Shown one piece after another: positions 53,018 through 62,371 of a stretch of 64,000 bases of DNA. This DNA is from Pseudoalteromonas luteoviolacea NCIMB 1944 (GTDB taxonomy: Bacteria > Pseudomonadota > Gammaproteobacteria > Enterobacterales > Alteromonadaceae). The position numbers were made by a program, and so were the translations under genes. The notes beneath the pieces are model-generated. The model searched no databases, had not been told where the DNA came from, and was given only the letters and a program-made list of their open reading frames with translations. How positions within the stretch are numbered: the first letter of the stretch is position 1; every line of letters starts with the position of its first letter. The DNA lies in contig NZ_AUXS01000032.1 in NCBI RefSeq assembly GCF_001625565.1, positions 186,001 to 250,000 of the forward strand, read 5' to 3'.

Positions 53018-53524
53018 TTAGGGTAAGATTGCCCCAGTTTTAGCATCTATTGTTAAAACAGCTTCTGTTTTTGGATCTTTAATTTTTGCCGTTTCTTTAT
53101 TAACTAGTGCGCTGCGGGGCACTTGGATTTTACTGCCTGTATCAGGGTTTACTACGATTAAAAATCGAGAGGCTTTTTGCGCGATTTCTTTTGCACCTTG
53201 GTTTTTGACAAAGTGGATATCTAGTGTCATTCCCGCTGTTACACCAGCTGTAGCCGAAACTCTAAAGTTATTAATTTCATACTGAGAGTTACTCGACAGT
53301 AAATCGTTATCTATATCTTCAACGGTTTTTACTGATGCCTTGGTAAAATCCTTTACCTTATTCATGACCGAGATATCTTTAAGGTTGTCTTTTGCATCCG
53401 TCGCTTTTTGTTTTATAGAAGCCGTTAGCCCCTCACCTTTTTCCTTTATATTAACGCCCACTTGGCTATTCCCTTCCTCATCCGTAAAGTTTTTTGTCGC
53501 TGTTTCTTTTAATTTATTGAACAT
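53018..53524 (-). CDS. Uncharacterised protein downstream of the DxDGDG-repeat gene
   Basis: This 168-residue protein has no signal peptide or membrane segment. The N-terminal 80 residues are charged and helical (KEKGEGLTASIKQKATDAKDNLKD), and the C-terminal part looks like a small beta domain (SRFLIVVNPDTGSKIQVPRS, AVLTIDAKTGAILP). I do not recognise a family. It starts 17 bp after the repeat-protein stop, so the two form an operon. Confidence 0.7.
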   Translation of the reverse strand: MFNKLKETATKNFTDEEGNSQVGVNIKEKGEGLTASIKQKATDAKDNLKDISVMNKVKDFTKASVKTVEDIDNDLLSSNSQYEINNFRVSATAGVTAGMTLDIHFVKNQGAKEIAQKASRFLIVVNPDTGSKIQVPRSALVNKETAKIKDPKTEAVLTIDAKTGAILP

Positions 53525-53541
53525 ATCTTATTCCCTTAAGC

Positions 53542-53979
53542 TTAATAATCGTCAAATCCGTCGTCTTCAATAATCATGGTATCTGCTTCACCGTCAAAGT
53601 CAGTGTCAGCAATAATGGCGTCAACATCTCCGTCACCATCAAGGTCCATTGCAACCGCGTCTATTACACCATCGCCATCGGTATCCATTGCGACAGTATC
53701 TATGATGCCATCTCCATCTGTATCAACACCGACGGTATCTACATATCCATCGCCATCGGAATCTATCGCCACGGCGTCAACAACACCATCACCATCTTCA
53801 TCAATCATCACGGTGTCAACATAACCGTCTCCATCGGAATCTATCGCCACAGTGTCAACAATACCATCACCATCTTGATCAATTCCTACGGTATCAATAT
53901 AGCCGTCACCATCTACATCGGCGACAACTCCATCACTGATACCATCTCCATCAACATCTACTTCGTATATATCTTCCAT
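53542..53979 (-). CDS. Acidic DxDGDG tandem-repeat protein (putative calcium binding)
   Basis: The ATG at 53977-53979 follows AAGGGA; a longer frame from 54024 is unlikely. The 145-residue protein is almost wholly ten 13-residue repeats (residues 8-137; DNA 53569-53958, 39-bp period) with consensus DxDGDGxxDTVxx, like thrombospondin type-3 or dockerin calcium loops. It is extremely acidic. There is no signal peptide, so a cytoplasmic calcium-binding or structural role is suggested but not shown. It heads a two-gene operon. Confidence 0.82.
   Translation of the reverse strand: MEDIYEVDVDGDGISDGVVADVDGDGYIDTVGIDQDGDGIVDTVAIDSDGDGYVDTVMIDEDGDGVVDAVAIDSDGDGYVDTVGVDTDGDGIIDTVAMDTDGDGVIDAVAMDLDGDGDVDAIIADTDFDGEADTMIIEDDGFDDY
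53569..53958 (-). repeat. Ten tandem 39-bp coding repeats
   Basis: Ten copies of a 39-bp unit encode DxDGDGxxDxVxx. Several units are near-identical in DNA (for example around 53745-53780 and 53823-53858), suggesting expansion by slippage or recombination. Confidence 0.8.
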
Positions 53980-54133
53980 AATTATCCCTTTCACAATAGT
54001 GTGCATTTTATATGCACAAAGCATTTTCTAGCATAGCCAAATTTATTATTCAACAGTTCAAAAAATAGTAATAAATTTATTTATAAATAAGAGGTTAGAT
54101 TGATAGAAAGGTAGATTTTGACGCATAAAACGC

Positions 54134-54156
54134 AAAAAAGCCCCGCAGGGCTTTTT
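54134..54156. terminator. Terminator after fabB
   Basis: AAAAAGCCC-CGCA-GGGCTTTTT, stem with A/T flanks, 20 bp past the fabB stop. Confidence 0.88.
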
Positions 54157-54176
54157 ATAAAGAAGCTACTTGTGAT

Positions 54177-55391
54177 TTAGCTTTTGTATTTCTGAACTAC
54201 GAGTGTGGCGTTAGTTCCACCAAAACCAAAGCTGTTTGACATAACAGTATTTAGTTCAACGTCACGACGCTCAGTTACAATGTCTAAGCCTTTAGCTTCT
54301 TCATCTAATTCATCAATGTTGATAGATGGTGTGATGAAGTTATTTTCAAGCATTAGTACCGAGTAAATCGCTTCGTGAACACCCGCTGCACCCAGAGCGT
54401 GACCTGTCATCGCTTTTGTTGCGCTGATCGCCGGCGACTTCTCACCAAATAGTTCTTGGATAGCACCCAGTTCTTTCACGTCACCAACAGGTGTTGAAGT
54501 ACCGTGAGTATTTAGGTAATCAATTTCACCATCTACAGTAGCCATTGCTTGTTTCATACAACGCACAGCGCCTTCACCTGATGGTGCCACCATGTCGTAA
54601 CCATCTGAAGTTGCACCATAACCTACGATTTCACCGTAAATGTGTGCGCCACGAGCCAATGCGTGCTCAAGCTCTTCGATTACCATGATACCGCCACCAC
54701 CAGAGATAACAAAACCGTCTCGGTTTGCATCATAAGTACGAGATGCTTTTTCTGGCTCTTCGTTGTACTTAGTTGACAATGCACCCATGGCGTCAAATTC
54801 CATTGCCAGCGTCCAGTGAAGTTCTTCACCACCACCTGCAAAAATTACGTCTTGTTTGCCTAGTTGAATTTGCTCTACTGCGTGGCCAACACAGTGTGCA
54901 GATGTAGCGCATGCTGAGCTAATCGAGTAGTTAACGCCTTTGATTTTAAATGGTGTTGCTAGACACGCAGATGTTGTACTTGCCATAGTACGCGGCACCA
55001 TGTAAGGACCTACACGCTTAACGCCACGCTCACGCAAAATATCAGCAGCTTCTACTTGGTATTTAGAAGAACCACCACCAGAACCAACTACAAGGCCAGT
55101 ACGTTCATTCGAAACTTGATCTTCTGATAAACCAGAGTCTTCGATAGCTTGTGCCATCGCGATATAAGAGTATGCAGCTGCGTCACCCATAAAGCGGTGC
55201 GCTTTACGGTCAACTAGTGCCTTAACATCAATATCAATTTTACCTGACACATTGCTGCGCAAATTCATGTCAGCAAACTCTTGGTTAAAAGCAATACCAC
55301 TTTTACCCGCTTTCAAAGATTCTAATACTTCTTGCTTGTTGTTACCGATGCTTGAAACAACACCGATCCCCGTAATTACGGCTCTTCTCAT
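54177..55391 (-). CDS. fabB: Beta-ketoacyl-ACP synthase I
   Basis: This 404-residue enzyme shows the KAS triad at Cys161 (SSACATSAH), His296 (NTHGTSTP) and His331 ([10 protein letters not shown]), with Lys326. It matches FabB rather than FabF in length and N-terminus ([16 protein letters not shown]). It elongates unsaturated acyl chains in fatty-acid synthesis. A FabR-like palindrome lies about 75 bp upstream, and mnmC is divergent, as in E. coli. Confidence 0.95.
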   Translation of the reverse strand: MRRAVITGIGVVSSIGNNKQEVLESLKAGKSGIAFNQEFADMNLRSNVSGKIDIDVKALVDRKAHRFMGDAAAYSYIAMAQAIEDSGLSEDQVSNERTGLVVGSGGGSSKYQVEAADILRERGVKRVGPYMVPRTMASTTSACLATPFKIKGVNYSISSACATSAHCVGHAVEQIQLGKQDVIFAGGGEELHWTLAMEFDAMGALSTKYNEEPEKASRTYDANRDGFVISGGGGIMVIEELEHALARGAHIYGEIVGYGATSDGYDMVAPSGEGAVRCMKQAMATVDGEIDYLNTHGTSTPVGDVKELGAIQELFGEKSPAISATKAMTGHALGAAGVHEAIYSVLMLENNFITPSINIDELDEEAKGLDIVTERRDVELNTVMSNSFGFGGTNATLVVQKYKS

Positions 55392-55465
55392 GGGTAATTC
55401 CCTTAGGACTTAAAAAATTTAGGTGTATTCTACGCGTAAAAGACTGATCAAGTGGTCAGCTTTCC

Positions 55466-55483
55466 AGCGTACACACGTACTCT
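55466..55483. promoter_or_regulatory. FabR-like operator upstream of fabB
   Basis: AGCGTACACACGTACTCT resembles the FabR consensus (AGCGTACANNTGTACGCT) with two mismatches. FabR represses fabA and fabB in response to unsaturated acyl groups. Assigned by eye. Confidence 0.55.
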
Positions 55484-55572
55484 GAACTGATATTTGCAAA
55501 AATGCAACGGACTAATGCAAATAAAACCAGTAAAATACTTGTCATCAATGAGCATTATACCAACGTATTTCT

Positions 55573-57558
55573 ATGATAAGTAACGCACAAATTCATTTTA
55601 ACGATTCTGGCACACCTGTCGCCGATAATTTTGATGACGTTTATTTCTCCAACGACGATGGCTTAGCCGAGTCAAATTATGTTTTCTTTGAACAAAATGG
55701 GCTACATGAACGATTTAAGAGCCACCCAAGAAAACACTTTGTTGTCGCTGAGACAGGCTTTGGCACAGGCCTGAACTTTCTAAATACTTGGGCTCGTTTT
55801 AAGCAAAACGCACACATAGATGGTGTTGAACGCCTTTATTTTATGTCGTTCGAAAAATTTCCTATCAAGTTGAGTGACCTCAAACAAGCACTAGACGCCT
55901 GGCCTGCATTGGCGCCACTTTCAAAACAATTATGCGATCAGTACCCAATGGCATTACAGGGATGTCATCGATTAGAATTTGAACAGGGCCGTGTAGTACT
56001 CGACTTGTGGTTCGGCGATGTGCAAAGCTCATTGCCGCAAATAGCATATCAGAGCAAAGGCATTGTCGATGCGTGGTATCTAGATGGTTTCGCGCCTAGT
56101 AAAAATCCTGATATGTGGCAGCAATCTCTATTTGATGCCATGGCTCATTTGAGCCAACAAAATGCAACTTTTGCCACCTTTACCGCAGCTGGCTTTGTCC
56201 GAAGAGGCTTGCAAAGTGCAGGGTTTGAGTGCAAAAAAGTGAAAGGCTATGGCCGTAAACGAGAAATGGTCGTCGGTACACTTATCGCCACTACAGAGCA
56301 TGCAACTACGCCACGATACTATCAACAAGACGCAGCAGCACTTTCACATGTTGCCGTTATAGGTGGCGGCATAGCGAGTAGCTGTCTTAAATATCACCTT
56401 GCAAAGCGTGGCATTAAAACACACTTATTTTGCGAAGATGATGCCCTCGCAAAAGGCGCTTCTCACAATCTACAAGGCGCTGTTTATCCAAACTTACAAA
56501 GCGAATTTGGTATTCCATCTGAGTTTTATGCCCATAGCTTTTTGTATGCCAGACGCTTCTATGAACAGCTGAACAAAGCCGGCCATTCATTTGACCACCA
56601 ATGGTGCGGTGTTTTACTCCAAAGCGTTAACGATAGCAAAAAAGCACAACACGAAAAATTGGCGGCTAGCAAAGTTTTTCCAGAACAGTTGATACGCCAA
56701 GTCGATAGCGCAGAGGCGCAGTCGCTCTCAAGTATCGACACGCCATATGGCGGTCTGTTTATTGAGCAAGGGGGTTGGGTAAGCCCTGTACAGCTTACAA
56801 AGTCGGTTTTTGACGCAGCTGAGTCTTTAACGCCAGGCGAAAACCTCTTTGCTGTCCACATCGAGCAACTAGAACACAAAACTGACGGCTGGTATTTAAA
56901 GTCGAAGCAACAAACATTTGGCCCTTTTTCTGATGTTTTTGTCTGTGCAGGCGAGCATAGCGATAGATTTGAGCAAACCAAAGATATTGGTATTCACGGC
57001 GTGAGAGGCCAAGTCTCTCATATCAATGAGGGAGCTGCCTCTTCAAAGCTTTCCACTGTGTTATGCCACAAAGGTTACTTCACCCCTAGTCAGAGCGGGT
57101 TGCATTGCATGGGGGCAACTTTCGAAAAGCACAGTAAATCAAGGGTTGTCACCGAACAAGATAATATCACCAACCGCCAACAGCTAGCTGGATTTTATGA
57201 AGGTACTGAGTTTGATAAAAGTCTTGGCAATATTGACAGTGCTAAAGCAGCAGTAAGATGTTGTTTTAACGATCACACCCCAATGATTGGGCAAGTGCAA
57301 GACAAAGCGGACTTATTGCAAGCTTATGACAACATCAAACGCGGTAAATATTATGGCTTCACCTCTCAATCGATGCCACATAAAGGATTACATATTGCCA
57401 CTGGCTTTGGCGCCAGAGGGTTATGTACAGCACCACTTGTTACGGAACATCTGGTTGCGAGTTTATTTCAAGAACCCCTCCCTTTTAGTGAAAGAGTGCA
57501 CGAAGCATTACACCCTGCTCGACTCACTATAAGAGATATGATCCGAAATAAAATATAG
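55573..57558 (+). CDS. mnmC: Bifunctional tRNA 5-methylaminomethyl-2-thiouridine biosynthesis protein MnmC
   Basis: This 661-residue protein fuses a SAM methyltransferase domain (about 1-235; ETGFGTGLNFLNTW, WYLDGFAPSKNPDMW) and an FAD-dependent oxidoreductase (from about 260; VAVIGGGIASSCLKYHLAKR). It finishes mnm5s2U34 in tRNA. It is divergent from fabB. Its stop is followed by a strong convergent terminator. Confidence 0.95.
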   Translation: MISNAQIHFNDSGTPVADNFDDVYFSNDDGLAESNYVFFEQNGLHERFKSHPRKHFVVAETGFGTGLNFLNTWARFKQNAHIDGVERLYFMSFEKFPIKLSDLKQALDAWPALAPLSKQLCDQYPMALQGCHRLEFEQGRVVLDLWFGDVQSSLPQIAYQSKGIVDAWYLDGFAPSKNPDMWQQSLFDAMAHLSQQNATFATFTAAGFVRRGLQSAGFECKKVKGYGRKREMVVGTLIATTEHATTPRYYQQDAAALSHVAVIGGGIASSCLKYHLAKRGIKTHLFCEDDALAKGASHNLQGAVYPNLQSEFGIPSEFYAHSFLYARRFYEQLNKAGHSFDHQWCGVLLQSVNDSKKAQHEKLAASKVFPEQLIRQVDSAEAQSLSSIDTPYGGLFIEQGGWVSPVQLTKSVFDAAESLTPGENLFAVHIEQLEHKTDGWYLKSKQQTFGPFSDVFVCAGEHSDRFEQTKDIGIHGVRGQVSHINEGAASSKLSTVLCHKGYFTPSQSGLHCMGATFEKHSKSRVVTEQDNITNRQQLAGFYEGTEFDKSLGNIDSAKAAVRCCFNDHTPMIGQVQDKADLLQAYDNIKRGKYYGFTSQSMPHKGLHIATGFGARGLCTAPLVTEHLVASLFQEPLPFSERVHEALHPARLTIRDMIRNKI

Positions 57559-57569
57559 CTTCACGCAAG

Positions 57570-57596
57570 CTCCAAGCCCGCTATCAGGGCTTGGAG
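57570..57596. terminator. Terminator between mnmC and motY
   Basis: CTCCAAGCCC (57570-57579) pairs with GGGCTTGGAG (57587-57596), 7-nt loop. The right arm overlaps the last codons of motY. Followed by ATTTG on the plus strand. Confidence 0.8.
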
Positions 57597-58459
57597 ATTT
57601 GAATGATCACTCGGCGGTTGGCTTCGCGGCCAATTGGAGTTGTATTAATTGCAACATGGCGTTTTTCACCGAAACCTTCTGTCATGATTTTCTCTGCTGG
57701 CACACCTTTGCTCGCCATATACTCTTTAATTGCCATCGCACGCTTTTTAGAAAGGTTTAAGTTTACATTGGTTCCGCCATAGCTATCTGAATAGGCGGAT
57801 ATGTAAATTGAGTCAATGTCGGGATCATTGTTTAAATACTCCCCTATCATATCGAGGCGCTTTCGCGAGGAACTGGTTAAATCACTTGAGTTTTTACGGT
57901 AGTTCATCACCACAAAAGCAATGTCTTCGAAGCTATAAGGCAATAAGTTATCTCTACACTGTAAAAAGTCCCAATAAGATTTCTTAAAGTTGACCGAAGA
58001 CAACGCGACGGAAATTTGGTCTTGCTTATTGTGCCAATCTTGATAATAAAAAGTAGGCTGATAACCCTTTTCTAACTCTGTCAGCATTTCCCAAGCAACT
58101 GGGTTCGCAAGCTCACCATCAAATTTTTTAAGTAATGCCATTTTGCCCATTGAGCGAGCTGGTAAGCCTGCCCGCCAGCTTGGCGGCACAGATTCAAGAC
58201 CTGCAAAGTCATAGTCCTCCGGTCGGATCACCATGTCGAGATTGAAAGTAAGATCTTTATTCTTACTGGCCGATGCACTAAATACTGCTTCTCCATAATA
58301 GGGAACCGTATGAGAAAGTGTGCAAGATAATCGAGTCGTTCTATCAACCATCCATTTAGAATCATCGACAGTGGCACTATACTGCCGCATCGCACCATAT
58401 GCATTGGTAGCTAACACAAGCGTCATAACGGCCGCTAAAGTATTGAAATATAGCTTCAC
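57584..58459 (-). CDS. motY: Sodium-type flagellar motor T-ring protein MotY
   Basis: This protein of about 291 residues has a signal peptide (LAAVMTLVLATNAYGA), a MotY-specific N-terminal domain (MRQYSATVDDSKW; RLSCTLSHTVPYYGEAVF) and an OmpA-type peptidoglycan-binding domain at the C-terminus (LSKKRAMAIKEYMASKGV). GTG codons at 58468 and 58459 are possible starts; I prefer 58459, with TGGAG 8 nt upstream. MotY forms the T ring of sodium-driven polar flagella with MotX. It is divergent from rnt, as in Vibrio. Confidence 0.88.
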   Translation of the reverse strand: MKLYFNTLAAVMTLVLATNAYGAMRQYSATVDDSKWMVDRTTRLSCTLSHTVPYYGEAVFSASASKNKDLTFNLDMVIRPEDYDFAGLESVPPSWRAGLPARSMGKMALLKKFDGELANPVAWEMLTELEKGYQPTFYYQDWHNKQDQISVALSSVNFKKSYWDFLQCRDNLLPYSFEDIAFVVMNYRKNSSDLTSSSRKRLDMIGEYLNNDPDIDSIYISAYSDSYGGTNVNLNLSKKRAMAIKEYMASKGVPAEKIMTEGFGEKRHVAINTTPIGREANRRVIIQISKP

Positions 58460-58670
58460 TTTTCTCACTCCAAGTCTATTAAGCCAAAAACAGACTCTAT
58501 TTTTGTGCCTTCATTCTGATTCACCTTACACATAAGCAATAAACATACCGAATCGATATGCCAATAAGTCGACTCCATTAAAAAATATATTGAGGATCCA
58601 TCGATCCCAATTAGCATCTTATCTCATGATCAGTATAATAGGCGCCTCATTTTAGAAATCCAAGTTTATC

Positions 58671-59336
58671 ATGGCAGAACAAGAGCAAACCCTATTCGCA
58701 AAACGCTTCAGAGGCTTTTTCCCAGTTGTAATAGATGTTGAGACCGCAGGGTTCAACAAAGAAACAGATGCCCTATTGGAAATAGCGGTCAGCTTGTTAA
58801 AAATGGACGATAACGGTGAGCTCAGTATTGATAACACTATTCACTTCCATGTCGCGCCATTTGAAGGCGCTAATATTGAGCAATCGGCCATTGAGTTTAA
58901 CGGAATAGATCCATTTTCAGAGCTGCGAGGTGCCGTTGAAGAGAGTGAAGCAATTAAAGAGATTTGCAAAGCTGTTAGAAAGGCGCAAAAAGACGCTGGC
59001 TGCCAGCGCTCTGTCATCGTTGCACATAACGCGGCATTTGATCATGGCTTTTTAAACGCGGCGATAGAACGCAACAATATCAAGCGTACGCCTTTTCATC
59101 CATTTGTTAGCTTTGATACCACTTCCTTGTCTGGCCTTGCACTAGGGCAAACTGTGCTGGCGAAAGCATGTCGCGCGGCGGGTATTGAGTTTGACAACTC
59201 CCAAGCACATTCAGCACTTTACGATACTGAACGCACAGCTGAACTATTTTGTTACATCGTAAACAAATGGCAAGCACTTGGCGGATGGCCGCTACCTCAA
59301 GTAGACCAAGACAGTGATCAAGAAGAACAAAGTTAG
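58671..59336 (+). CDS. rnt: Ribonuclease T
   Basis: This 221-residue DEDDh exonuclease shows Asp22 and Glu24 (VIDVETAGF), Asp124 (HNAAFDHGF), His180 and Asp185 ([15 protein letters not shown]), lining up with E. coli RNase T. It trims tRNA and other stable RNA 3-prime ends. It is divergent from motY with a 200-bp gap. Confidence 0.95.
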   Translation: MAEQEQTLFAKRFRGFFPVVIDVETAGFNKETDALLEIAVSLLKMDDNGELSIDNTIHFHVAPFEGANIEQSAIEFNGIDPFSELRGAVEESEAIKEICKAVRKAQKDAGCQRSVIVAHNAAFDHGFLNAAIERNNIKRTPFHPFVSFDTTSLSGLALGQTVLAKACRAAGIEFDNSQAHSALYDTERTAELFCYIVNKWQALGGWPLPQVDQDSDQEEQS

Positions 59337-59361
59337 TTGTCGCTTGTAAATTACAAAGCTA

Positions 59362-59387
59362 AAAAAAGCAGCCTAAGCTGCTTTTTT
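59362..59387. terminator. Bidirectional terminator between rnt and the FapA-like gene
   Basis: AAAAAAGCAGC-CTAA-GCTGCTTTTTT, 11-bp arms with A/T runs, between convergent genes; it overlaps the stop of the minus-strand gene. Confidence 0.88.
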
Positions 59388-61017
59388 AATTCTGGAACTC
59401 TTGCGTGATTTTTCCAGCGTCTAATTTAACTGAATGAGGTGGGTAGATTCTTGAAAAAGATCGACTATCCTTCGCGATTGTCAATTCTATACCCGGGTGC
59501 ATTAGCTCATTTACTTTAACTCGGCTCAGTTTAACCAACCGAAGTAGCTTTTGTGCCACCAGTTTACAATTACGAACATTGCGTTTGTAATGCGCATCTA
59601 AACGCTGCTCTGTGACAGCAAGCTTTTTCAAATAGCTGTCACGTTTATCTGACGCAGGTGTTTTTTTTGCTTTTACTTGAGCTCGCTTAACTGCCAAAAT
59701 TTTATCAGACAACAATTTATCTAGCTCTTTAAACTCTTTTTCTTTTTTCTTTAAATCATACCAGTCTTGGGCGAGGACTATTCGAGTCCTAGTGCCTGAG
59801 GGCGCGCCGACTTCGCCGGCTTCAATACGCATCGCATTATAAACGTTACCGCCTATAAGCTTGCCACGCGGCGTGTCTCCCTTACCAACTCGGATCAGGC
59901 GCTTAGACTTCAAGTCACAATGCAGCGCCTGGCGCTCAATAAATAAGTCCTGTTCAGATTCTATATGGCAATATTGCCCATAACCCACTGAAATAGTTCG
60001 TTTTGCTTTGATAATGCAAGAAAACTCTTCGCCATCAAGGCGTTTTCTGCCAATCGCACCTAACATGACCGTCACCGCACTGTCACTTTCCAAGTGCGCT
60101 GACTCAACAAAACCAATAACAGTAATATCACCTGAGGCTTTGATTTTCATGCCATCTTTCACATCACCGCTAACAACGACACTGCCATCAAATTCGATAT
60201 GGCCGGTTGTGACATCTACATTGTCATAGCATAAAACATCATCAACTCGCATCCCTCTTGGCACCGCTACAGGCACACCTTTTGCGTCAGCAATTAACAA
60301 ATTAGGGTCTTCAGGGCTGATTTTTGTGCCTTCAGATACCTGCAGTGTGAAATCTTTGCCTGGCTTAGGCTCTAATACATCACCAAATACTGAAAAGCCT
60401 TTCTCTCCTGGAGTAGGAGGAACTCGCTTCATTAGCGGGCTGCCTGGTTTAACTGTGATAATTGCACCTAAGTCACGCATATCTACTTTGCCACCAGACT
60501 TTTCCTGTGGACTAAGTATGCGGTCTTGCGCTGTCATGCATAATCTTACAAATCTTGCATCTGTGCCGTCTTTCGCACGAACACCATGAGCCACAATCCC
60601 TGAATACACACTCCCTGGAGATTGCTCAAACTGCTGCCCCAAAAAGGTGTCTAGTGCCCTTTCATTGATCCCCTTAACCACGCCTGCATCGGTCAATGCA
60701 TCTCTTGCTTCATCAATTGTTATTAGCTTACCGCCTCTCGCGGTTGTTAAGCGCGCTTCCGCAAGCATGTTGTTTTCTTCAACACGAATAGAAATTGAAG
60801 CATCAACTGCTCTAGCAACAATTAACAGATCTTTCTCTCTGTCATCAGATGGAGAAAATAATTGACCAATATTAGCGTGAATGACATCAAAGTCGGCATA
60901 AGAAGACTGCTCCAGCATTTCAACTAGCTGTGCAGCACTAGCGGGAAACCCCGAGTGCGCAGGATGTTCCTTTAAAGAAACATACCCAGACTCCTCATCA
61001 AATTGAAACAAAGACAT
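59386..61017 (-). CDS. DUF342/FapA-domain protein
   Basis: The ATG at 61015-61017 follows GGAAG; a GTG one codon earlier is possible. The 543-residue soluble protein has the FapA (flagellar assembly A, formerly DUF342) layout: an N-terminal part, a beta-helical region around 200-400 (VDDVLCYDNVDVTTGHIEFDGSVVVSGDVKDGMKIKASGDI, split) and a helical coiled-coil C-terminal region (about 415-500). FapA-like proteins have been linked to flagellar number and polar localisation in Vibrio. Its place near motY is compatible, but genes between are unrelated. Confidence 0.87.
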   Translation of the reverse strand: MSLFQFDEESGYVSLKEHPAHSGFPASAAQLVEMLEQSSYADFDVIHANIGQLFSPSDDREKDLLIVARAVDASISIRVEENNMLAEARLTTARGGKLITIDEARDALTDAGVVKGINERALDTFLGQQFEQSPGSVYSGIVAHGVRAKDGTDARFVRLCMTAQDRILSPQEKSGGKVDMRDLGAIITVKPGSPLMKRVPPTPGEKGFSVFGDVLEPKPGKDFTLQVSEGTKISPEDPNLLIADAKGVPVAVPRGMRVDDVLCYDNVDVTTGHIEFDGSVVVSGDVKDGMKIKASGDITVIGFVESAHLESDSAVTVMLGAIGRKRLDGEEFSCIIKAKRTISVGYGQYCHIESEQDLFIERQALHCDLKSKRLIRVGKGDTPRGKLIGGNVYNAMRIEAGEVGAPSGTRTRIVLAQDWYDLKKKEKEFKELDKLLSDKILAVKRAQVKAKKTPASDKRDSYLKKLAVTEQRLDAHYKRNVRNCKLVAQKLLRLVKLSRVKVNELMHPGIELTIAKDSRSFSRIYPPHSVKLDAGKITQEFQN

Positions 61018-61634
61018 CACTTCCTTCCTAAATACTATTGCATATTTTACTTTTTTTTATGCAGCTCTCGCCATTTCAGCACATCGCTCTCACAATGTTA
61101 AGTTTAAATTGGCCACTTTCTAGGCAAATTATGAATGATTGTAAACGCTCTTGGCGCTTAAATTACACAAGTTGCTATTATTACTAAATTTATCGGAAAA
61201 ATGCGTGATTTCTTTAGTAAAATTCGCAATATGAGACTTTATCATTAGCTTTAGTCAGGCTTGAATATCGACAATTAAGTGAAATATTTATTCCATTAAC
61301 TGCGATATTTTATTGAAAACTACGTAAATTCCAATTCAATACATTTAGTCATTAATAAAAATAACCGTGAAATTTTATGCATTTTTTACGCCACAAAATA
61401 CATCCCTACCACTTCTCAGAGCACAGACCTCTTTACTTGGAGCGCAAAGCACTTATTAGAAAGTTCAGATGAATGCCAATCACTCATTATTCACTATCTT
61501 CTTCATAGGTGTTCTCAATAATTGGTGTAATACTTGCTGACTAAAATTCATAGCTGATTAACGCGTCTATATTACGTAGTTGCTATTGACGCTAAACGGC
61601 TAAACTTGACACAGACTTTTGCAGGGAGACAGGT
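61018..61634. other. Intergenic region without recognised features
   Basis: About 617 bp of AT-rich DNA with no reading frame of note and no clear hairpin or operator. It must hold promoters for the divergent FapA-like gene and the 139-residue protein gene. Confidence 0.5.
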
Positions 61635-62054
61635 ATGAAAACGCAAATATTAAAATTAGCTACTCATGGTCAAAGTTTTGGGTATGTAACCGTAAACGAT
61701 GATTCATCTGGCGTTTTTTATGGCAATGGTCACATAACCAATGCAGCTAAATTTGAGTTAACCCCCTGTGCTAGAGACGAACAAGCGTTTTATTACAAGC
61801 TGGTCGGCTCTAGTAGCAGCTACATGGACTTTTCACTCGCATCTAAGGTCGTAAAAATCACGCGCTCTAAAAGCCCGGAAGCATCAAATATTTGTGCATG
61901 GAAAATGTTAAACGGCGCATTGTGTGCGATTATTCCCGGGACTAGTGTATTTAAAGCCCTCAGCCGCTCCACATTCAAACATGGATCAAATGTACTATTT
62001 GCTACTTCCCCTTGCGATCAAGATTTTTGCAAGATAAGTATTATCACCCATTGA
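61635..62054 (+). CDS. Uncharacterised 139-residue protein
   Basis: This small protein has a strong ribosome-binding site (AGGGAGA) and its own terminator. It lacks a signal peptide and membrane segments. The sequence alternates short hydrophobic strands with turns (GQSFGYVTVNDDSSGVFYGN; YYKLVGSSSS), suggesting an all-beta fold, and has five Cys. I do not recognise a family; the gene is isolated by long gaps on both sides. Confidence 0.65.
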   Translation: MKTQILKLATHGQSFGYVTVNDDSSGVFYGNGHITNAAKFELTPCARDEQAFYYKLVGSSSSYMDFSLASKVVKITRSKSPEASNICAWKMLNGALCAIIPGTSVFKALSRSTFKHGSNVLFATSPCDQDFCKISIITH

Positions 62055-62075
62055 ATGCTTGGTCGCGTTTGAAAC

Positions 62076-62095
62076 AAACGTTTTTGGTTTCAACT
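62076..62095 (+). terminator. Terminator after the 139-residue protein gene
   Basis: CGTTTG (62076-62081) pairs with CAAACG (62085-62090), 3-nt loop, followed by TTTTT. Confidence 0.7.
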
Positions 62096-62371
62096 ATTTC
62101 AAAAACGTAGTATCTATTAGAATGAATAGAGTAACACAAGGCATTACACCTTGATGGCGTTTGAAAATTGATTGCTTGGGTTATTAGGCTGCATTAAAAC
62201 ATTGGGGATAATTAAACAACGCGGGCAACCCAGATAACGCCGATAAAAGCGGTAGTACGTTTCTCTAACCTCTCTCCAATTAATAATGGCAACTTACTAA
62301 AAATATTGGTTCTCACTGTTACGGCCATTTTGCTAAAAGTTCAGGTGCTTTTTTGAAAACAGCCGTATAAT
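62096..62371. other. Intergenic region, nothing recognised
   Basis: About 280 bp between the terminator and the stop of the NTF2-like gene. No reading frame, hairpin or repeat I can support. Confidence 0.45.

Noticed and set aside
53576..53824. Ser/Pro-rich plus-strand frame with repeats
   Set aside because: It is the antisense reading of the DxDGDG repeats; the minus-strand protein has the start signal and the recognised motif.
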